Source: Brevibacillus centrosporus (GTDB lineage Bacteria; Bacillota; Bacilli; Brevibacillales; Brevibacillaceae). From it: a stretch of 64,000 nt of DNA. The notes under the pieces are model-generated. The model was not told the DNA's origin. It ran no database searches and worked only from the letters and a program-made list of their open reading frames with translations. Below, in pieces: positions 1-9,190 of this stretch. The number at the start of each line of letters is the position of its first letter. Position 1 is the first letter of the stretch. Position numbers and translations under genes: made by a program. The stretch covers positions 185,605-249,604 of the forward strand of contig NZ_RHHP01000002.1 in NCBI RefSeq assembly GCF_003710815.1, in the 5' to 3' direction.

Positions 1-12
1 CCTTGTTTGCAC

Positions 13-55
13 AAAAAAACACCCTACATTCCCGTACTTTCCGGAAATAGGGTGC
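13..55 (-). terminator. Rho-independent terminator
   Basis: On the minus strand a CACCCTA/TAGGGTG stem (48-54 paired with 20-26) is followed by seven T residues. It lies directly after the radical SAM gene and should end the alkylation-repair operon. Confidence 0.7.
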
Positions 56-87
56 TGAATTCTTTCTATCTACATGCCATGCGTACG

Positions 88-906
88 TTAGGGAGCAAAC
101 CCGTTTTGACTCACGTAGATTTGATCAGCAGAGAATACCTGCCCCATTCGCTCCAGGACGATTTTGTACGCATCAGGATGATACCATTCCAACAGTCCCA
201 GCTCCTCGTACCTTTTGGAAATACCGAGACTTCGCGTCCTTTTGCCACCGCTGCCATCCCCCATGAAATAGTCGTCCACGCAGACACGATTAACAAGAGG
301 AACTAGCCTATCAGGAAAGGCTTCACTGCTCGGCAATAACGGAGCAATCGTCGCTTGCGTAGGCACTCCCGCTTCTTTTAACCTCTCCAAAGCCTTGAGC
401 CTTGCTTGGATCGGAGGAGCCACAGGCGAAAACGCTTTGCGGATGTCATCGCGGTCTGTCTCTATCGTCATGCTGACCCGTACTTTGTCTTCCAGTTTTT
501 GCAGCAAGTCGATATCGCGGGTGACGAGAGGGCTCCGCGTTTGTACGAACAGAAAATCGGGAGGATCCTCTACCATTACGGTCAGCAACGAACGCGTAAC
601 CTCTTCTTTAAATTCGATAGGCTGGTAAGGGTCCGTGCTCGATGACATGAAAATGGTGACCTTCCCTTTGGCTTTGGCTCGGTACAGCTCTTTGCGCAAC
701 AGCTCTGCCGCTTCTTTCTTGATATCCACCCATGTGCCCCACTGCTGTGAACGAAAGAGGGATACAGGCATCTGCCTTACATAGCAGTATGAGCAGCCAA
801 AGGAACAACCAGTATAAGGATTCAATGAATGACTGTAGTCTACTAGAAAGCCCGTTCCTTTATTCAAGAGCGTCTTCGGGTGCTTCTCTCCTATTTCCAC
901 ATGCAT
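88..906 (-). CDS. Radical SAM protein of the SplB-like/Rv2578c group
   Basis: This 272-aa protein has the radical SAM cluster motif CSFGCSYC near residue 36, which binds a 4Fe-4S cluster and S-adenosylmethionine. The downstream SSSTDPYQPIE segment is typical of the spore-photoproduct-lyase-like group. The reading frame is open further upstream, but ATG at 906 is preferred: it is preceded by a GGAAGGG-type site and avoids overlap with the oxygenase gene, which ends at 935. It is the last gene of an operon with adaA, ogt and an oxygenase, so a role in repair or modification of damaged DNA is plausible but inferred from position. The substrate is unknown. Confidence 0.8.
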   Translation of the reverse strand: MHVEIGEKHPKTLLNKGTGFLVDYSHSLNPYTGCSFGCSYCYVRQMPVSLFRSQQWGTWVDIKKEAAELLRKELYRAKAKGKVTIFMSSSTDPYQPIEFKEEVTRSLLTVMVEDPPDFLFVQTRSPLVTRDIDLLQKLEDKVRVSMTIETDRDDIRKAFSPVAPPIQARLKALERLKEAGVPTQATIAPLLPSSEAFPDRLVPLVNRVCVDDYFMGDGSGGKRTRSLGISKRYEELGLLEWYHPDAYKIVLERMGQVFSADQIYVSQNGFAP

Positions 907-934
907 GCCAAACCGTTCCCTTCCAGACGCGAGC

Positions 935-1657
935 CTACTTGGCGTCGTGAAAAATAATCCCCAGACTATACCTTGTCCCAGACGCAATCGTACTGACGCC
1001 ATGGCGAAGGGTCGTCCTGTAGTAACCACGCGTCCCTGCCACCGGCCGATGCTGCGTGGGGAAAATCAGGCCAGCTCCCTGTTCAAGCGCGATGACATGA
1101 CCTCTGCTCTGAGCACGCGGTCTCTGTTCGACGAGTAAAAACTCGCCGCCCGTGTAATCCCGCTCCTTTTGATTTAACACGAATACTACCTGAAACGGAA
1201 AGAATTCCTCTCCATACAAATCCTGATGCAGACAGTTGTAGCCGCCTGCTTCGTACTTTAGGATCAGCGGAGTCGGCCGCGTTTGTCCTAGCTGGTGGCA
1301 ATGATCGAGATATTCAGACAGCGCAGCAGGATAATAGGGTTCGCGGCCGAGCTGCCCGAGCCAGCGATTTGCCGATTTGGCAAGCTCTGGATAGAACCCT
1401 TCGCGCAGCTCCAGCAGCAAGTTTGGCAGAGGAGACTGATAGTATTTATATTCGCCGATTCCGAAGCGATAACGCGCCATGTCGATCGTATTGCGAAAAA
1501 GCGCGGGGTTCTGATAGGTCTCTATCATTTTGTGGCATTCCCTTTCGTTTAGCAAGGGCGGCAGGACCGCATAGCCTTGTTCGTCCAATGATTGCTGCAA
1601 GCTCTCCCAATCGAAGGCTGCAATCCTCTCTCGCATCGGCCTAGACACGCAGCGCAC
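935..1657 (-). CDS. 2OG-Fe(II) oxygenase, damaged-DNA oxygenase type
   Basis: This roughly 240-aa protein carries the double-stranded beta-helix iron site: HQD in LHQDLYGEEFF, a distal His in TLRHGVS, and an Arg a few residues later that would bind 2-oxoglutarate. The overall sequence resembles the Oxygenase-NA family, annotated as oxidative demethylation of damaged DNA; this is family recognition, not a test. It sits directly behind adaA and ogt, which supports alkylation repair. The start is uncertain: GTG at 1657 overlaps the end of ogt by 17 bases, while ATG at 1636 begins just after it. Neither has an ideal ribosome-binding site, so translation is probably coupled. Confidence 0.8.
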   Translation of the reverse strand: MRCVSRPMRERIAAFDWESLQQSLDEQGYAVLPPLLNERECHKMIETYQNPALFRNTIDMARYRFGIGEYKYYQSPLPNLLLELREGFYPELAKSANRWLGQLGREPYYPAALSEYLDHCHQLGQTRPTPLILKYEAGGYNCLHQDLYGEEFFPFQVVFVLNQKERDYTGGEFLLVEQRPRAQSRGHVIALEQGAGLIFPTQHRPVAGTRGYYRTTLRHGVSTIASGTRYSLGIIFHDAK

Positions 1658-2168
1658 TCCCCTCGTGAGACAGGAGGACTTCCTTCATCTCCATCCCGCC
1701 CCGATACCCCGTCAGCGTCCCGTTCTTTCCGATCACGCGATGGCAGGGAACACAGATCAGCACGGGATTCGCTCCAATCGCGGCTCCTACCGCCCGCACC
1801 GCAGCAGGCTTTTGAATCTGCGCGGCGATGTCCGAGTAAGTCCTCGTCTGTCCAAACGGAATCTGACAGAGGGCCTCCCAGACCGCTCGTTGAAAGGGGG
1901 TCCCGCGCACATCGAGAGGGATCGAAAAGCGATCTTTTTCCCCGTCGAGGTACGCGATCAATTCAGTGACATACGGCTGCAATCTCGCATCATCCTGTGT
2001 AAGCTTGCTGCCCGGAAAACGCTGGCTAACCCATGCGGACAATTCGTCCCACGGATGGTCCTGCGACCCAACGAAGCATAGGCCCTCCGAGGTCGCTGCC
2101 ACATACAGACTCCATCCCTCATGGCTCAGCAATGTCCAGTACACTTCCGGCTTCTTCTCCATTTTCAT
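1641..2168 (-). CDS. ogt: Methylated-DNA--[protein]-cysteine S-methyltransferase
   Basis: This 175-aa suicide enzyme removes alkyl groups from O6 of guanine by transferring them to its own cysteine. The active-site motif PCHRVIGKNG is intact near the C-terminus, and the DNA-binding part RAVGAAIGANPVLI precedes it. ATG at 2168 has GGAGGGA seven bases upstream and lies inside the end of adaA (50-base overlap), so the two are translationally linked. The pair corresponds to the B. subtilis adaA-adaB arrangement, in which methylated AdaA activates the operon. Confidence 0.95.
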   Translation of the reverse strand: MKMEKKPEVYWTLLSHEGWSLYVAATSEGLCFVGSQDHPWDELSAWVSQRFPGSKLTQDDARLQPYVTELIAYLDGEKDRFSIPLDVRGTPFQRAVWEALCQIPFGQTRTYSDIAAQIQKPAAVRAVGAAIGANPVLICVPCHRVIGKNGTLTGYRGGMEMKEVLLSHEGSALRV

Positions 2169-2763
2169 GAATAAATCCCTCCACGGACGATTGTTTATGA
2201 TGAAATTGGCGATACTCTGTAGGTGTACGCCCTGTCAGTTTTTTAAAGAGTGTCATGAAATAAGACGTATTTGGCATGCCTACTGCAGCGGCGATCTTCG
2301 CTACCTGCTGATCGGTATGAGCGAGCATTTCCTTGGCCGTCTCGATCCTAGTCTGCTGGACGTATTCGACCACAGTGACACCTTTGATCCGTTTGAAGGT
2401 GCGATGCAAATGGTACGGACTGCCGTGGCACTCTTCTGCCAAACTTTCGAGTGTCAGCCTCTCGCAAAAATGCGTGTCGATATATTGCGTGATCTGCTCT
2501 ACCCACTCCCTGTCAGGCAAACGCTGACCCGTCGGCTTGCATCTTTTGCAGGGACGGAACTTTGCGGACAGGGCTTGCTGCGCATTTTCAAAGATACGTA
2601 CATTTTCCTTGTTCGGCGGCTTCGACTTGCAGGATGGCCGACAAAAAATGCGCGTCGTCTTTACGGCGTAAAAGAAGCTCCCATCGAAGGCAGTGTCGTT
2701 GCCCACAATGGCCTGCCATTTTTCATCTGTCAGCTGTTCAGAATTGGTTCCTGCTGTTTCCAT
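2119..2763 (-). CDS. adaA: AdaA: methylphosphotriester-DNA methyltransferase and AraC-type activator
   Basis: This 214-aa protein has an N-terminal Ada zinc domain with four cysteines (FCRPSC and CKRC, residues about 40-78), the first of which accepts a methyl group from DNA phosphotriesters. The C-terminal half is an AraC/XylS double helix-turn-helix. Length matches B. subtilis AdaA (211 aa). Methylation converts it into an activator of its own operon, so adaA, ogt, the oxygenase and probably the radical SAM gene should be induced by alkylation. A GGAGGTGAAGGG site precedes the ATG. The nfo gene is divergent across a 198-bp intergenic region. Confidence 0.95.
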   Translation of the reverse strand: METAGTNSEQLTDEKWQAIVGNDTAFDGSFFYAVKTTRIFCRPSCKSKPPNKENVRIFENAQQALSAKFRPCKRCKPTGQRLPDREWVEQITQYIDTHFCERLTLESLAEECHGSPYHLHRTFKRIKGVTVVEYVQQTRIETAKEMLAHTDQQVAKIAAAVGMPNTSYFMTLFKKLTGRTPTEYRQFHHKQSSVEGFIHENGEEAGSVLDIAEP

Positions 2764-2961
2764 TTCCCTTCACCTCCAACGTCAGTATACCCGCTGGGAA
2801 GGGGTTCTGTACGCATTCTCGAATAGATAAGCAAGATAGTGAAGCTGGATTGCACGTCTGCCTGTGTCTTCCCGATGGACGAATCGCTCATCTTCGGCTA
2901 TGTTAGGAAAGAGACAATTGCAGCTTTTCGCACTACCTGATAAGAGAGGAATGATTGCTGG

Positions 2962-4080
2962 ATGGTTAAGATCGGATCGCACGTATCGTTCTCGGGCAAA
3001 GGACTGCTGAATGCAGCGGAAGAGGCTGTCACATACGGCTCGAGCACTTTTATGATTTATACAGGGGCTCCGCAAAACACGCGGCGCAAACCGATTGAAG
3101 ATCAATTCATCACGGAAGGCAAGGCCGTGATGGACAAGCATGGCATGGAAGAAATCGTCGTCCACGCGCCGTACATCATCAACCTGGGCTCGTACAAGGA
3201 TGACACGTATGAGCTGGCCGTCAATTTCTTGCAGGAGGAAATCCGCCGCACGCACTATCTCGGGGTAAAAAATATCGTGCTTCACCCGGGAGCTTATACG
3301 GACAAAGATGCGGAATACGGGATTGCGCGCATCGCAGAGGGCTTAAATGAGGTACTTAACGGCGTCAAGGATACCGACGTCAACATCGCGCTGGAAACGA
3401 TGGCAGGGAAAGGAACCGAAATTGGCCGCTCTTTCGAGGAGCTTGCCTCGATCATGGAAAAGGTAGAAGACAACCGCCGCCTTACCGTATGTATGGACAC
3501 CTGCCATATTCACGATGCCGGCTACGATGTCGTGCACGATTTTGATGGGGTTCTCGACCAGTTTGACCGCGTGATCGGCCTAGATCGACTCGCCGTTGTC
3601 CACTTGAACGACAGTAAAAACTTCCGCGGCGCAGGTAAAGACCGCCACGCTCCTGTAGGGGCTGGCCTCATCGGCTTTGACGCCATGAAATACATCGCTG
3701 GTCACGAAAAGCTCCGTCATCTGCCGCTGATTCTGGAAACCCCTTGGATCTCCAAGGAAAAAGGCAATGAACGCCCGATGTACGAAGCGGAGATCGCCCT
3801 CCTGCAAGGAAAGGCGGAAAATCGTTTTGGCAGTGATTTCCTCGACCACGTCGAGCGCTTGGAATTCTTCTTCCACAAGCAGGAGGTTGACCGTCGCGAC
3901 TTCGTCGTGAATACGTGGGAGCTTCTGAAAAACGACGCGAAAGCCAAAAAAGCAGACGGTCGCGAGCCAATGGAGCGCCTGTACGACATGGTCGTGGAAG
4001 CCAGACTGTTTGAGGATCTCTCCGAGGAAGACATCAACAAGCGCATGATCGCTTGGTTCGCGGGGAAAGCTGCTTTTTAA
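2962..4080 (+). CDS. nfo: Endonuclease IV with a C-terminal extension
   Basis: This is an AP endonuclease that cleaves 5' of abasic sites with a trinuclear zinc site. Family signatures are present: [10 protein letters not shown] at the start, VLHPGAY, the ALETMAGKG glutamate, [13 protein letters not shown] and HLNDSKN. The catalytic domain ends around residue 285, the usual family length. The remaining about 85 residues, from roughly [16 protein letters not shown], are rich in charged and aromatic residues and are not part of the classic enzyme. Start ATG 2962 has an AGAGGAAT-type site. Being divergent from adaA suggests a shared base-damage repair theme. Confidence 0.93.
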   Translation: MVKIGSHVSFSGKGLLNAAEEAVTYGSSTFMIYTGAPQNTRRKPIEDQFITEGKAVMDKHGMEEIVVHAPYIINLGSYKDDTYELAVNFLQEEIRRTHYLGVKNIVLHPGAYTDKDAEYGIARIAEGLNEVLNGVKDTDVNIALETMAGKGTEIGRSFEELASIMEKVEDNRRLTVCMDTCHIHDAGYDVVHDFDGVLDQFDRVIGLDRLAVVHLNDSKNFRGAGKDRHAPVGAGLIGFDAMKYIAGHEKLRHLPLILETPWISKEKGNERPMYEAEIALLQGKAENRFGSDFLDHVERLEFFFHKQEVDRRDFVVNTWELLKNDAKAKKADGREPMERLYDMVVEARLFEDLSEEDINKRMIAWFAGKAAF

Positions 4081-4091
4081 TTAGAAAACTT

Positions 4092-4118
4092 GGCTCCGCC
4101 AAGCTTTGCGGTGGAGCC
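4092..4118 (+). terminator. Weak stem-loop after nfo
   Basis: GGCTCCGCC and GGTGGAGCC form a nine-pair stem with one G-U pair just after the nfo stop. The T tract is poor, so termination here would be inefficient. Confidence 0.4.
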
Positions 4119-4170
4119 TTAGTTGCACTTATACTGGCTAAGAATCTTATAAATTCTTACTGTAGCGCAA

Positions 4171-4204
4171 AAAACGAGGCTGCCTGAAGTGCAGCCTCGT
4201 TTTT
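4171..4204. terminator. Bidirectional terminator between nfo and gmd
   Basis: A 13-base stem (AAAACGAGGCTGC paired with GCAGCCTCGTTTT) around a seven-base loop is flanked by A and T tracts. It can end both the plus-strand nfo and minus-strand gmd transcripts. Confidence 0.9.
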
Positions 4205-4211
4205 TCATGGC

Positions 4212-5198
<987 letters not shown>

Positions 5199-5383
5199 TC
5201 AGTCACATAAGTTCCCTGGTTCGTGTCAACATGCTTATAAGTATGTCAAGGTCACGAAGTTCGTTCGACTCAGCGCTAGATTGGGTTCACCCGATATGCA
5301 GAGGTTATCGCTGTCTGACAGTCTACAGCACACCGCTCCGCTCTTTGTTGCAAAAACAAGGCGATCTCACATAATTTCACATT

Positions 5384-5392
5384 CATATGATA
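5384..5392 (+). promoter_or_regulatory. Sigma-K/E-like -10 box CATATGATA
   Basis: It matches CATANNNTA exactly, 29 bp before the ATG of the GT-A paralog at 5422. No clear -35 element is visible. Confidence 0.5.
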
Positions 5393-5421
5393 CAGGACAG
5401 AGAATGAAAGGGGGCCTCGAG

Positions 5422-6270
5422 ATGAACATACCTATCCTTTTTTTGCAGAGAAATCATCAAGAGCACGTGAAGTACAGCTTGCAGCAAGCAACCGTCAGCA
5501 ATCCTTCTTCACGCGTCATCCTTCTGGGACCAGAGGACTGCGCTCCCTTGTGCGAAGGTGGCGTAGAGCACTACCTCATCAGCAATTACACAGAGAGTGC
5601 TTCTTCCTTTGAAGCTATTTATCAGCACAAATCCACGAATCCCTATATCTACAGCCTTTTTAACTTTCTGCGTTGGTTCATCTTGAAGGATTTCATGAAA
5701 CAGCACAATCTGTCACAGTGCTGTGTTCTAGACTCCGATGTGCTCTTATACGCCTCCATTGACTCTCCCCGCTTTCATTCTTTTTCTATGGAATTTTCTT
5801 GGACGTCCTTTTGTTCCCTCGACAGGCTAGATTCCTTTTGCAGTTATGTGATGAAGCAGTTCCAAAATCCCACGCTTTATTCCCGGACGGTGTACTACGC
5901 TGAAAGACTCGGGCATGGTCTCTTATCCGACATGGTGCTTTGCGATCTCTTTCATCTCGACCATCCGAAACTCCCCAAGTGCTTCGGCCTGTTTTCCGAC
6001 TGCTTTTTTGATCACAACGTGAACTGCCCCCTGCCGAGCTACCTTTTTCAGTTAGAGCAATTGGACGGCAAAAAGAAAGTGTACCTTCAAAGCAATCAGC
6101 TCTATTGCAAAAAGATCGAGTCAGGTGATTTCATCCGTGTCTGCTCCCTGCACTTCCAAGGACTTGCAAAGCCCTATATGAAGCACTTTGTGTCCCCCGG
6201 CTTCTCCGCTGTCTCTTCTCCTTCTCATTTTGATTACCAGACCTCTCGATGGGTCCCTTGCAGTCTATAA
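5422..6270 (+). CDS. GT-A-like protein, paralog 1 of 3
   Basis: This 282-aa protein is paralogous to those at 7230 and 19059. Shared blocks are an N-terminal P-I-x-F-h-x-R strand, a FxRWFILxDFMK segment, an LDSDVLLY motif that looks like a DxD nucleotide-sugar/metal site, an EFSWT segment, LDGKKKVYL and LHFQG near the C-terminus. No signal peptide or membrane segment is evident. The frame is open upstream, but ATG 5422, with AAAGGGGG nine bases before it, gives the same length as the paralogs. It is probably a cytosolic glycosyltransferase of the surface-glycan cluster; the substrate is unknown. Confidence 0.75.
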   Translation: MNIPILFLQRNHQEHVKYSLQQATVSNPSSRVILLGPEDCAPLCEGGVEHYLISNYTESASSFEAIYQHKSTNPYIYSLFNFLRWFILKDFMKQHNLSQCCVLDSDVLLYASIDSPRFHSFSMEFSWTSFCSLDRLDSFCSYVMKQFQNPTLYSRTVYYAERLGHGLLSDMVLCDLFHLDHPKLPKCFGLFSDCFFDHNVNCPLPSYLFQLEQLDGKKKVYLQSNQLYCKKIESGDFIRVCSLHFQGLAKPYMKHFVSPGFSAVSSPSHFDYQTSRWVPCSL

Positions 6271-6282
6271 GTACCTCTGGAA

Positions 6283-6990
6283 TCAAATTTCCAAATAGGG
6301 GCCAATGCGGCGAGGGTGACCACCTTCAACGGGTCCATAAGAAGGAGGATGGTATGCTTGTTCTGGCGTTTGTTCCTCGAAACCGCTGGCAGCAAGTAAT
6401 TCACGGCGGATAAAAAAGGCATTGACGCCGCGTGTATCCGTTCCGATAAGCGCGTAGCCAAGCTGCTTGCCAAGCCCAGCCAGGGAAGTCAGACTTGCTC
6501 CAAAATGTGTCGTCCCATCCCAAGAAAAGTTTGGATCGTAGACCACAACCATTTTTTGCGGGGGAGGAAAGGACGCATTGTATTCAATCACGACGACACG
6601 TGGCTTCCATTCAGATAAGGCTTGCCAGACCCAATAGTCGTTTCCGTCAATGTCGATGGAGAGGAAATCAAACGATGTTGGAATGTGGTTCGCACGGAAA
6701 ATGGAAGCAATATTCTCCCTCGATACCCGCTCGTGGTGAAGGGTGACACGTAAGATGTGACCAAAGTTCACTGCCAGCTGCTGGAAGTGCTGCGGATCTG
6801 CTTCAATCATCAAGCCGGACCATCCGTGATGAACGAGGAGATTGTGGGTCAGGCACTCCAGTCCCACTGAGACTCCAAACTCTACAAAGATTTGGTTAGT
6901 CGTCCCGATTCGGGAAAACAGCTCTTCAATCATTCCGTCTTCCCCGTTCTGCGAATAGACTTGTTTTTCGTAGAAAGAAAGGGTATCCAT
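6283..6990 (-). CDS. Class I SAM-dependent methyltransferase, FkbM-like
   Basis: This 235-aa protein starts with a SQNGEDGMIEELF segment followed by FVEFGVSVG (the SAM-binding loop), LMIEADP (acidic ribose-binding end of strand 2) and LSIDIDGNDYWVW. These are hallmarks of FkbM-like enzymes that O-methylate sugars. It is convergent with the GT at 5422 and has its own CATAAGATA box at 7038-7046, so it appears to be a single-gene unit within the glycan cluster. The acceptor is unknown. Confidence 0.75.
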   Translation of the reverse strand: MDTLSFYEKQVYSQNGEDGMIEELFSRIGTTNQIFVEFGVSVGLECLTHNLLVHHGWSGLMIEADPQHFQQLAVNFGHILRVTLHHERVSRENIASIFRANHIPTSFDFLSIDIDGNDYWVWQALSEWKPRVVVIEYNASFPPPQKMVVVYDPNFSWDGTTHFGASLTSLAGLGKQLGYALIGTDTRGVNAFFIRRELLAASGFEEQTPEQAYHPPSYGPVEGGHPRRIGPYLEI

Positions 6991-7037
6991 CCCATTTCAC
7001 TCCCTGTGGTTGAAATTTATCTCTACTCTTTCACGGA

Positions 7038-7046
7038 TATCTTATG
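7038..7046 (-). promoter_or_regulatory. Sigma-K/E-like -10 box CATAAGATA
   Basis: An exact CATANNNTA match on the minus strand, 47 bp before the methyltransferase start at 6990. It is divergent from the box at 7168. Confidence 0.5.
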
Positions 7047-7167
7047 TCTCCATCCGAAAAAAGCTTGGTCTTTCCAGCCTCAGGGAGAAAAATAGGCCCT
7101 TCTATGATCCTGTTTAACGGAAATGTCCCTTTAAAGGCTGCCGCCGTTGCTTTCTTCTCTTTTAGTA

Positions 7168-7176
7168 CATATGCTA
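7168..7176 (+). promoter_or_regulatory. Sigma-K/E-like -10 box CATATGCTA
   Basis: An exact CATANNNTA match, 53 bp before the TTG start at 7230. Confidence 0.5.
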
Positions 7177-7229
7177 ACAAGAAATTTTTGTCTGCATGTA
7201 TTTCAGCATCGACAGAGGAGCTGATGCGG

Positions 7230-8084
7230 TTGAGCATCCCTGTGATTTTTATTCATCGCGCAGATGAAGAACACCTCGGGTTGTGCATGCAGCAAGCCAA
7301 GGCAAGCAACCCGCAGTCACGTGTCATTCTCATCGGAACCCGCGAAAATCGAAAACATACCCCAGATGGGACAGAGCATCACCTGATTGACGATTACTCC
7401 CAAAGCGCCAAGGGCTTCGCCAGCTTCTACCGCCACCTTTCTCCCAATAACTTCGCCTACAATCTTTTTTGTTTCCAGCGGTGGTTTATTTTGCGAGACT
7501 TCATGAAGGTAAATCAGCTGCAGAAGATCCTTTATCTCGATTCAGATGTGCTTTTGTACTGCGACATCAACAAGCCTGAATACGAGAGGCTTGCCTTGGA
7601 ATTTTCTTGGACAACTGTTTGCAATCTTCCTACATTGGATCGTTATTGCGCCTATCTCACCGCTCATTTCAGGGAGACCCAGCTGCAGCACAAGCTGCTT
7701 GACTATTGCCGCTCCATTGGAAACACGCCTCTCTCCGACATGGTCACTTGCATTCATTTTCGGAATTATTACCTACGGATGGCCAGTACCTATGGCGTGT
7801 TCGGTGACTCATTCTTCGATCATAATCTGAGTTGCCCGCTCGCTCCCCCTTGCGAACAAATAGAACTCTTGGATGGGAAGAAAAAGATTTATTGGAAGAA
7901 CGGAGCCCTGCTTGGCAAGCTTTCCGAAAAAGATGGGTTCCTCAAGGTAAACTCTCTGCATTTTCAAGGAGCAACCAAGCATTACATCCCCTCTTTTCTC
8001 CCAAGCAATCTGCCCTCCCACGATGAGCTCCACTACTTTAATTACGCCACATGCCAATGGCTCTTGGCTAACTCGAAAGATTAG
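7230..8084 (+). CDS. GT-A-like protein, paralog 2 of 3
   Basis: This 284-aa paralog of the proteins at 5422 and 19059 has the shared VIFIHRADEEH start, FQRWFILRDFMK, YLDSDVLLY (candidate DxD), EFSWT, LLDGKKKIYW and SLHFQG blocks. The start is TTG 7230: GAGGAG lies nine bases upstream, whereas ATG 7224 is only three bases from that site, and the TTG start gives the same N-terminus (SIPVIFIHR) and length as the paralogs. A longer frame to 7044 is rejected. It is likely a cytosolic glycosyltransferase; donor and acceptor are unknown. Confidence 0.75.
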   Translation: MSIPVIFIHRADEEHLGLCMQQAKASNPQSRVILIGTRENRKHTPDGTEHHLIDDYSQSAKGFASFYRHLSPNNFAYNLFCFQRWFILRDFMKVNQLQKILYLDSDVLLYCDINKPEYERLALEFSWTTVCNLPTLDRYCAYLTAHFRETQLQHKLLDYCRSIGNTPLSDMVTCIHFRNYYLRMASTYGVFGDSFFDHNLSCPLAPPCEQIELLDGKKKIYWKNGALLGKLSEKDGFLKVNSLHFQGATKHYIPSFLPSNLPSHDELHYFNYATCQWLLANSKD

Positions 8085-8141
8085 CCATTCAAAATCTATG
8101 GGAGGCAACTGCCGTGACGTCCTCTCGTACTGGCTCATATC

Positions 8142-8150
8142 CATACTATG
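8142..8150 (+). promoter_or_regulatory. Sigma-K/E-like -10 box CATACTATG
   Basis: It matches CATANNNTG, 54 bp before the ATG of the five-gene operon starting at 8205. Confidence 0.45.
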
Positions 8151-8204
8151 TTAAGCTTTTTGTCATCCGCAGACGATCTTTGCTCCTGTAGGAGGTTTTC
8201 TCCC

Positions 8205-9188
8205 ATGAAGGCTCTGATTACCGGAATAAGCGGGTTTGCTGGAAGTCACCTGGCAGAGTATCTCCTATCGCGTGGAGATGTCGACGTGATCGGAACCTTT
8301 CGTTCGCCTGGTCGTTTGGAGTCACTCGGCGCACTACAGCAGAACGTGCAGCTCTTGAAATGCGAGCTGACAGACGCTGAATCCGTGAATCGCCTCATTT
8401 CGCAGACGCAGCCGGATCTGATTTTCCACCTCGCAGCCCAGAGCTTTGTCCCTACTTCTTTGCACGCACCTGCAGAGACTCTCGTGAACAACCTGGTAGG
8501 TCAACTGAACATACTCGAGGCTGTCCGTCACTTGGAGGTGGACTGCAAGATTCAGATTGCATGCTCCAGTGAGGAGTACGGAAAGGTTCATCCAAACGAG
8601 TCCCCGATCAAGGAAAACAATCCTTTTCGCCCTCTCAATCCGTACGCAGTCAGCAAAATAGCCCAAGATTACCTCGGCTATCAATACCACCAAAGCTACG
8701 GGCTGAACATCGTACGGACGCGTGCCTTCCATCACACAGGTCCGCGCCGGGAAGAATGCTATGTGACCTCCAATTTCGCCAAGCAAATCGCTTTGATTGA
8801 AGAAGGCTTGCGACCGCCCCATGTCTATGTCGGAAATCTTTCGGCCGTCCGCGATTTTACAGATGTACGCGATATTGTCCGGGCGTACTGGCTTTCCCTC
8901 GAATCGGGAATGCCCGGAGAAGTCTACAACATCTCTTCTGGCACGAGCATCACGATCGGGGAAATGCTGCAAACCTTGCTGTCCAAAGCCAATGTTCATG
9001 TAGATATTCACATCGATGCCAAACGGCTTCGTCCTTCTGATGTAGATGTCGTTCTCGGGGATTCTTCCCTGTTCCGTTCTGTTACAGGCTGGGCTCCAGC
9101 AATCTCGTTCGAGCAGTCGATGGAGGATCTGCTGAATTACTGGCGTGGGATCATTCGGCAGCAAAAATCTGCGGGAGGTGATTGTTGA
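8205..9188 (+). CDS. NAD-dependent sugar epimerase/reductase, GDP-6-deoxymannose reductase (RMD)-like
   Basis: This 327-aa extended SDR has the nucleotide-binding motif GISGFAGSHL, ACSSEEYG and catalytic YAVSK. Together with the [11 protein letters not shown] block it resembles GDP-6-deoxy-D-mannose reductase and dehydratase relatives. With Gmd it could make GDP-D-rhamnose; that assignment is inferred. ATG 8205 is set by TAGGAGG eight bases upstream. It opens an operon with tightly packed genes (RMD-like, GT2, Fcl, GT4, methyltransferase) ending at the terminator at 13995. Confidence 0.8.
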   Translation: MKALITGISGFAGSHLAEYLLSRGDVDVIGTFRSPGRLESLGALQQNVQLLKCELTDAESVNRLISQTQPDLIFHLAAQSFVPTSLHAPAETLVNNLVGQLNILEAVRHLEVDCKIQIACSSEEYGKVHPNESPIKENNPFRPLNPYAVSKIAQDYLGYQYHQSYGLNIVRTRAFHHTGPRREECYVTSNFAKQIALIEEGLRPPHVYVGNLSAVRDFTDVRDIVRAYWLSLESGMPGEVYNISSGTSITIGEMLQTLLSKANVHVDIHIDAKRLRPSDVDVVLGDSSLFRSVTGWAPAISFEQSMEDLLNYWRGIIRQQKSAGGDC

Positions 9189-9190
9189 AG

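Noticed and set aside
7..306. Open frame on the plus strand at the left edge
   Set aside because: It is antisense to the radical SAM gene, which has clear motifs and a terminator.
1966..2826. 286-codon open frame on the plus strand across adaA and ogt
   Set aside because: It is the antisense of two well-recognised genes, with no motif or ribosome-binding site of its own.
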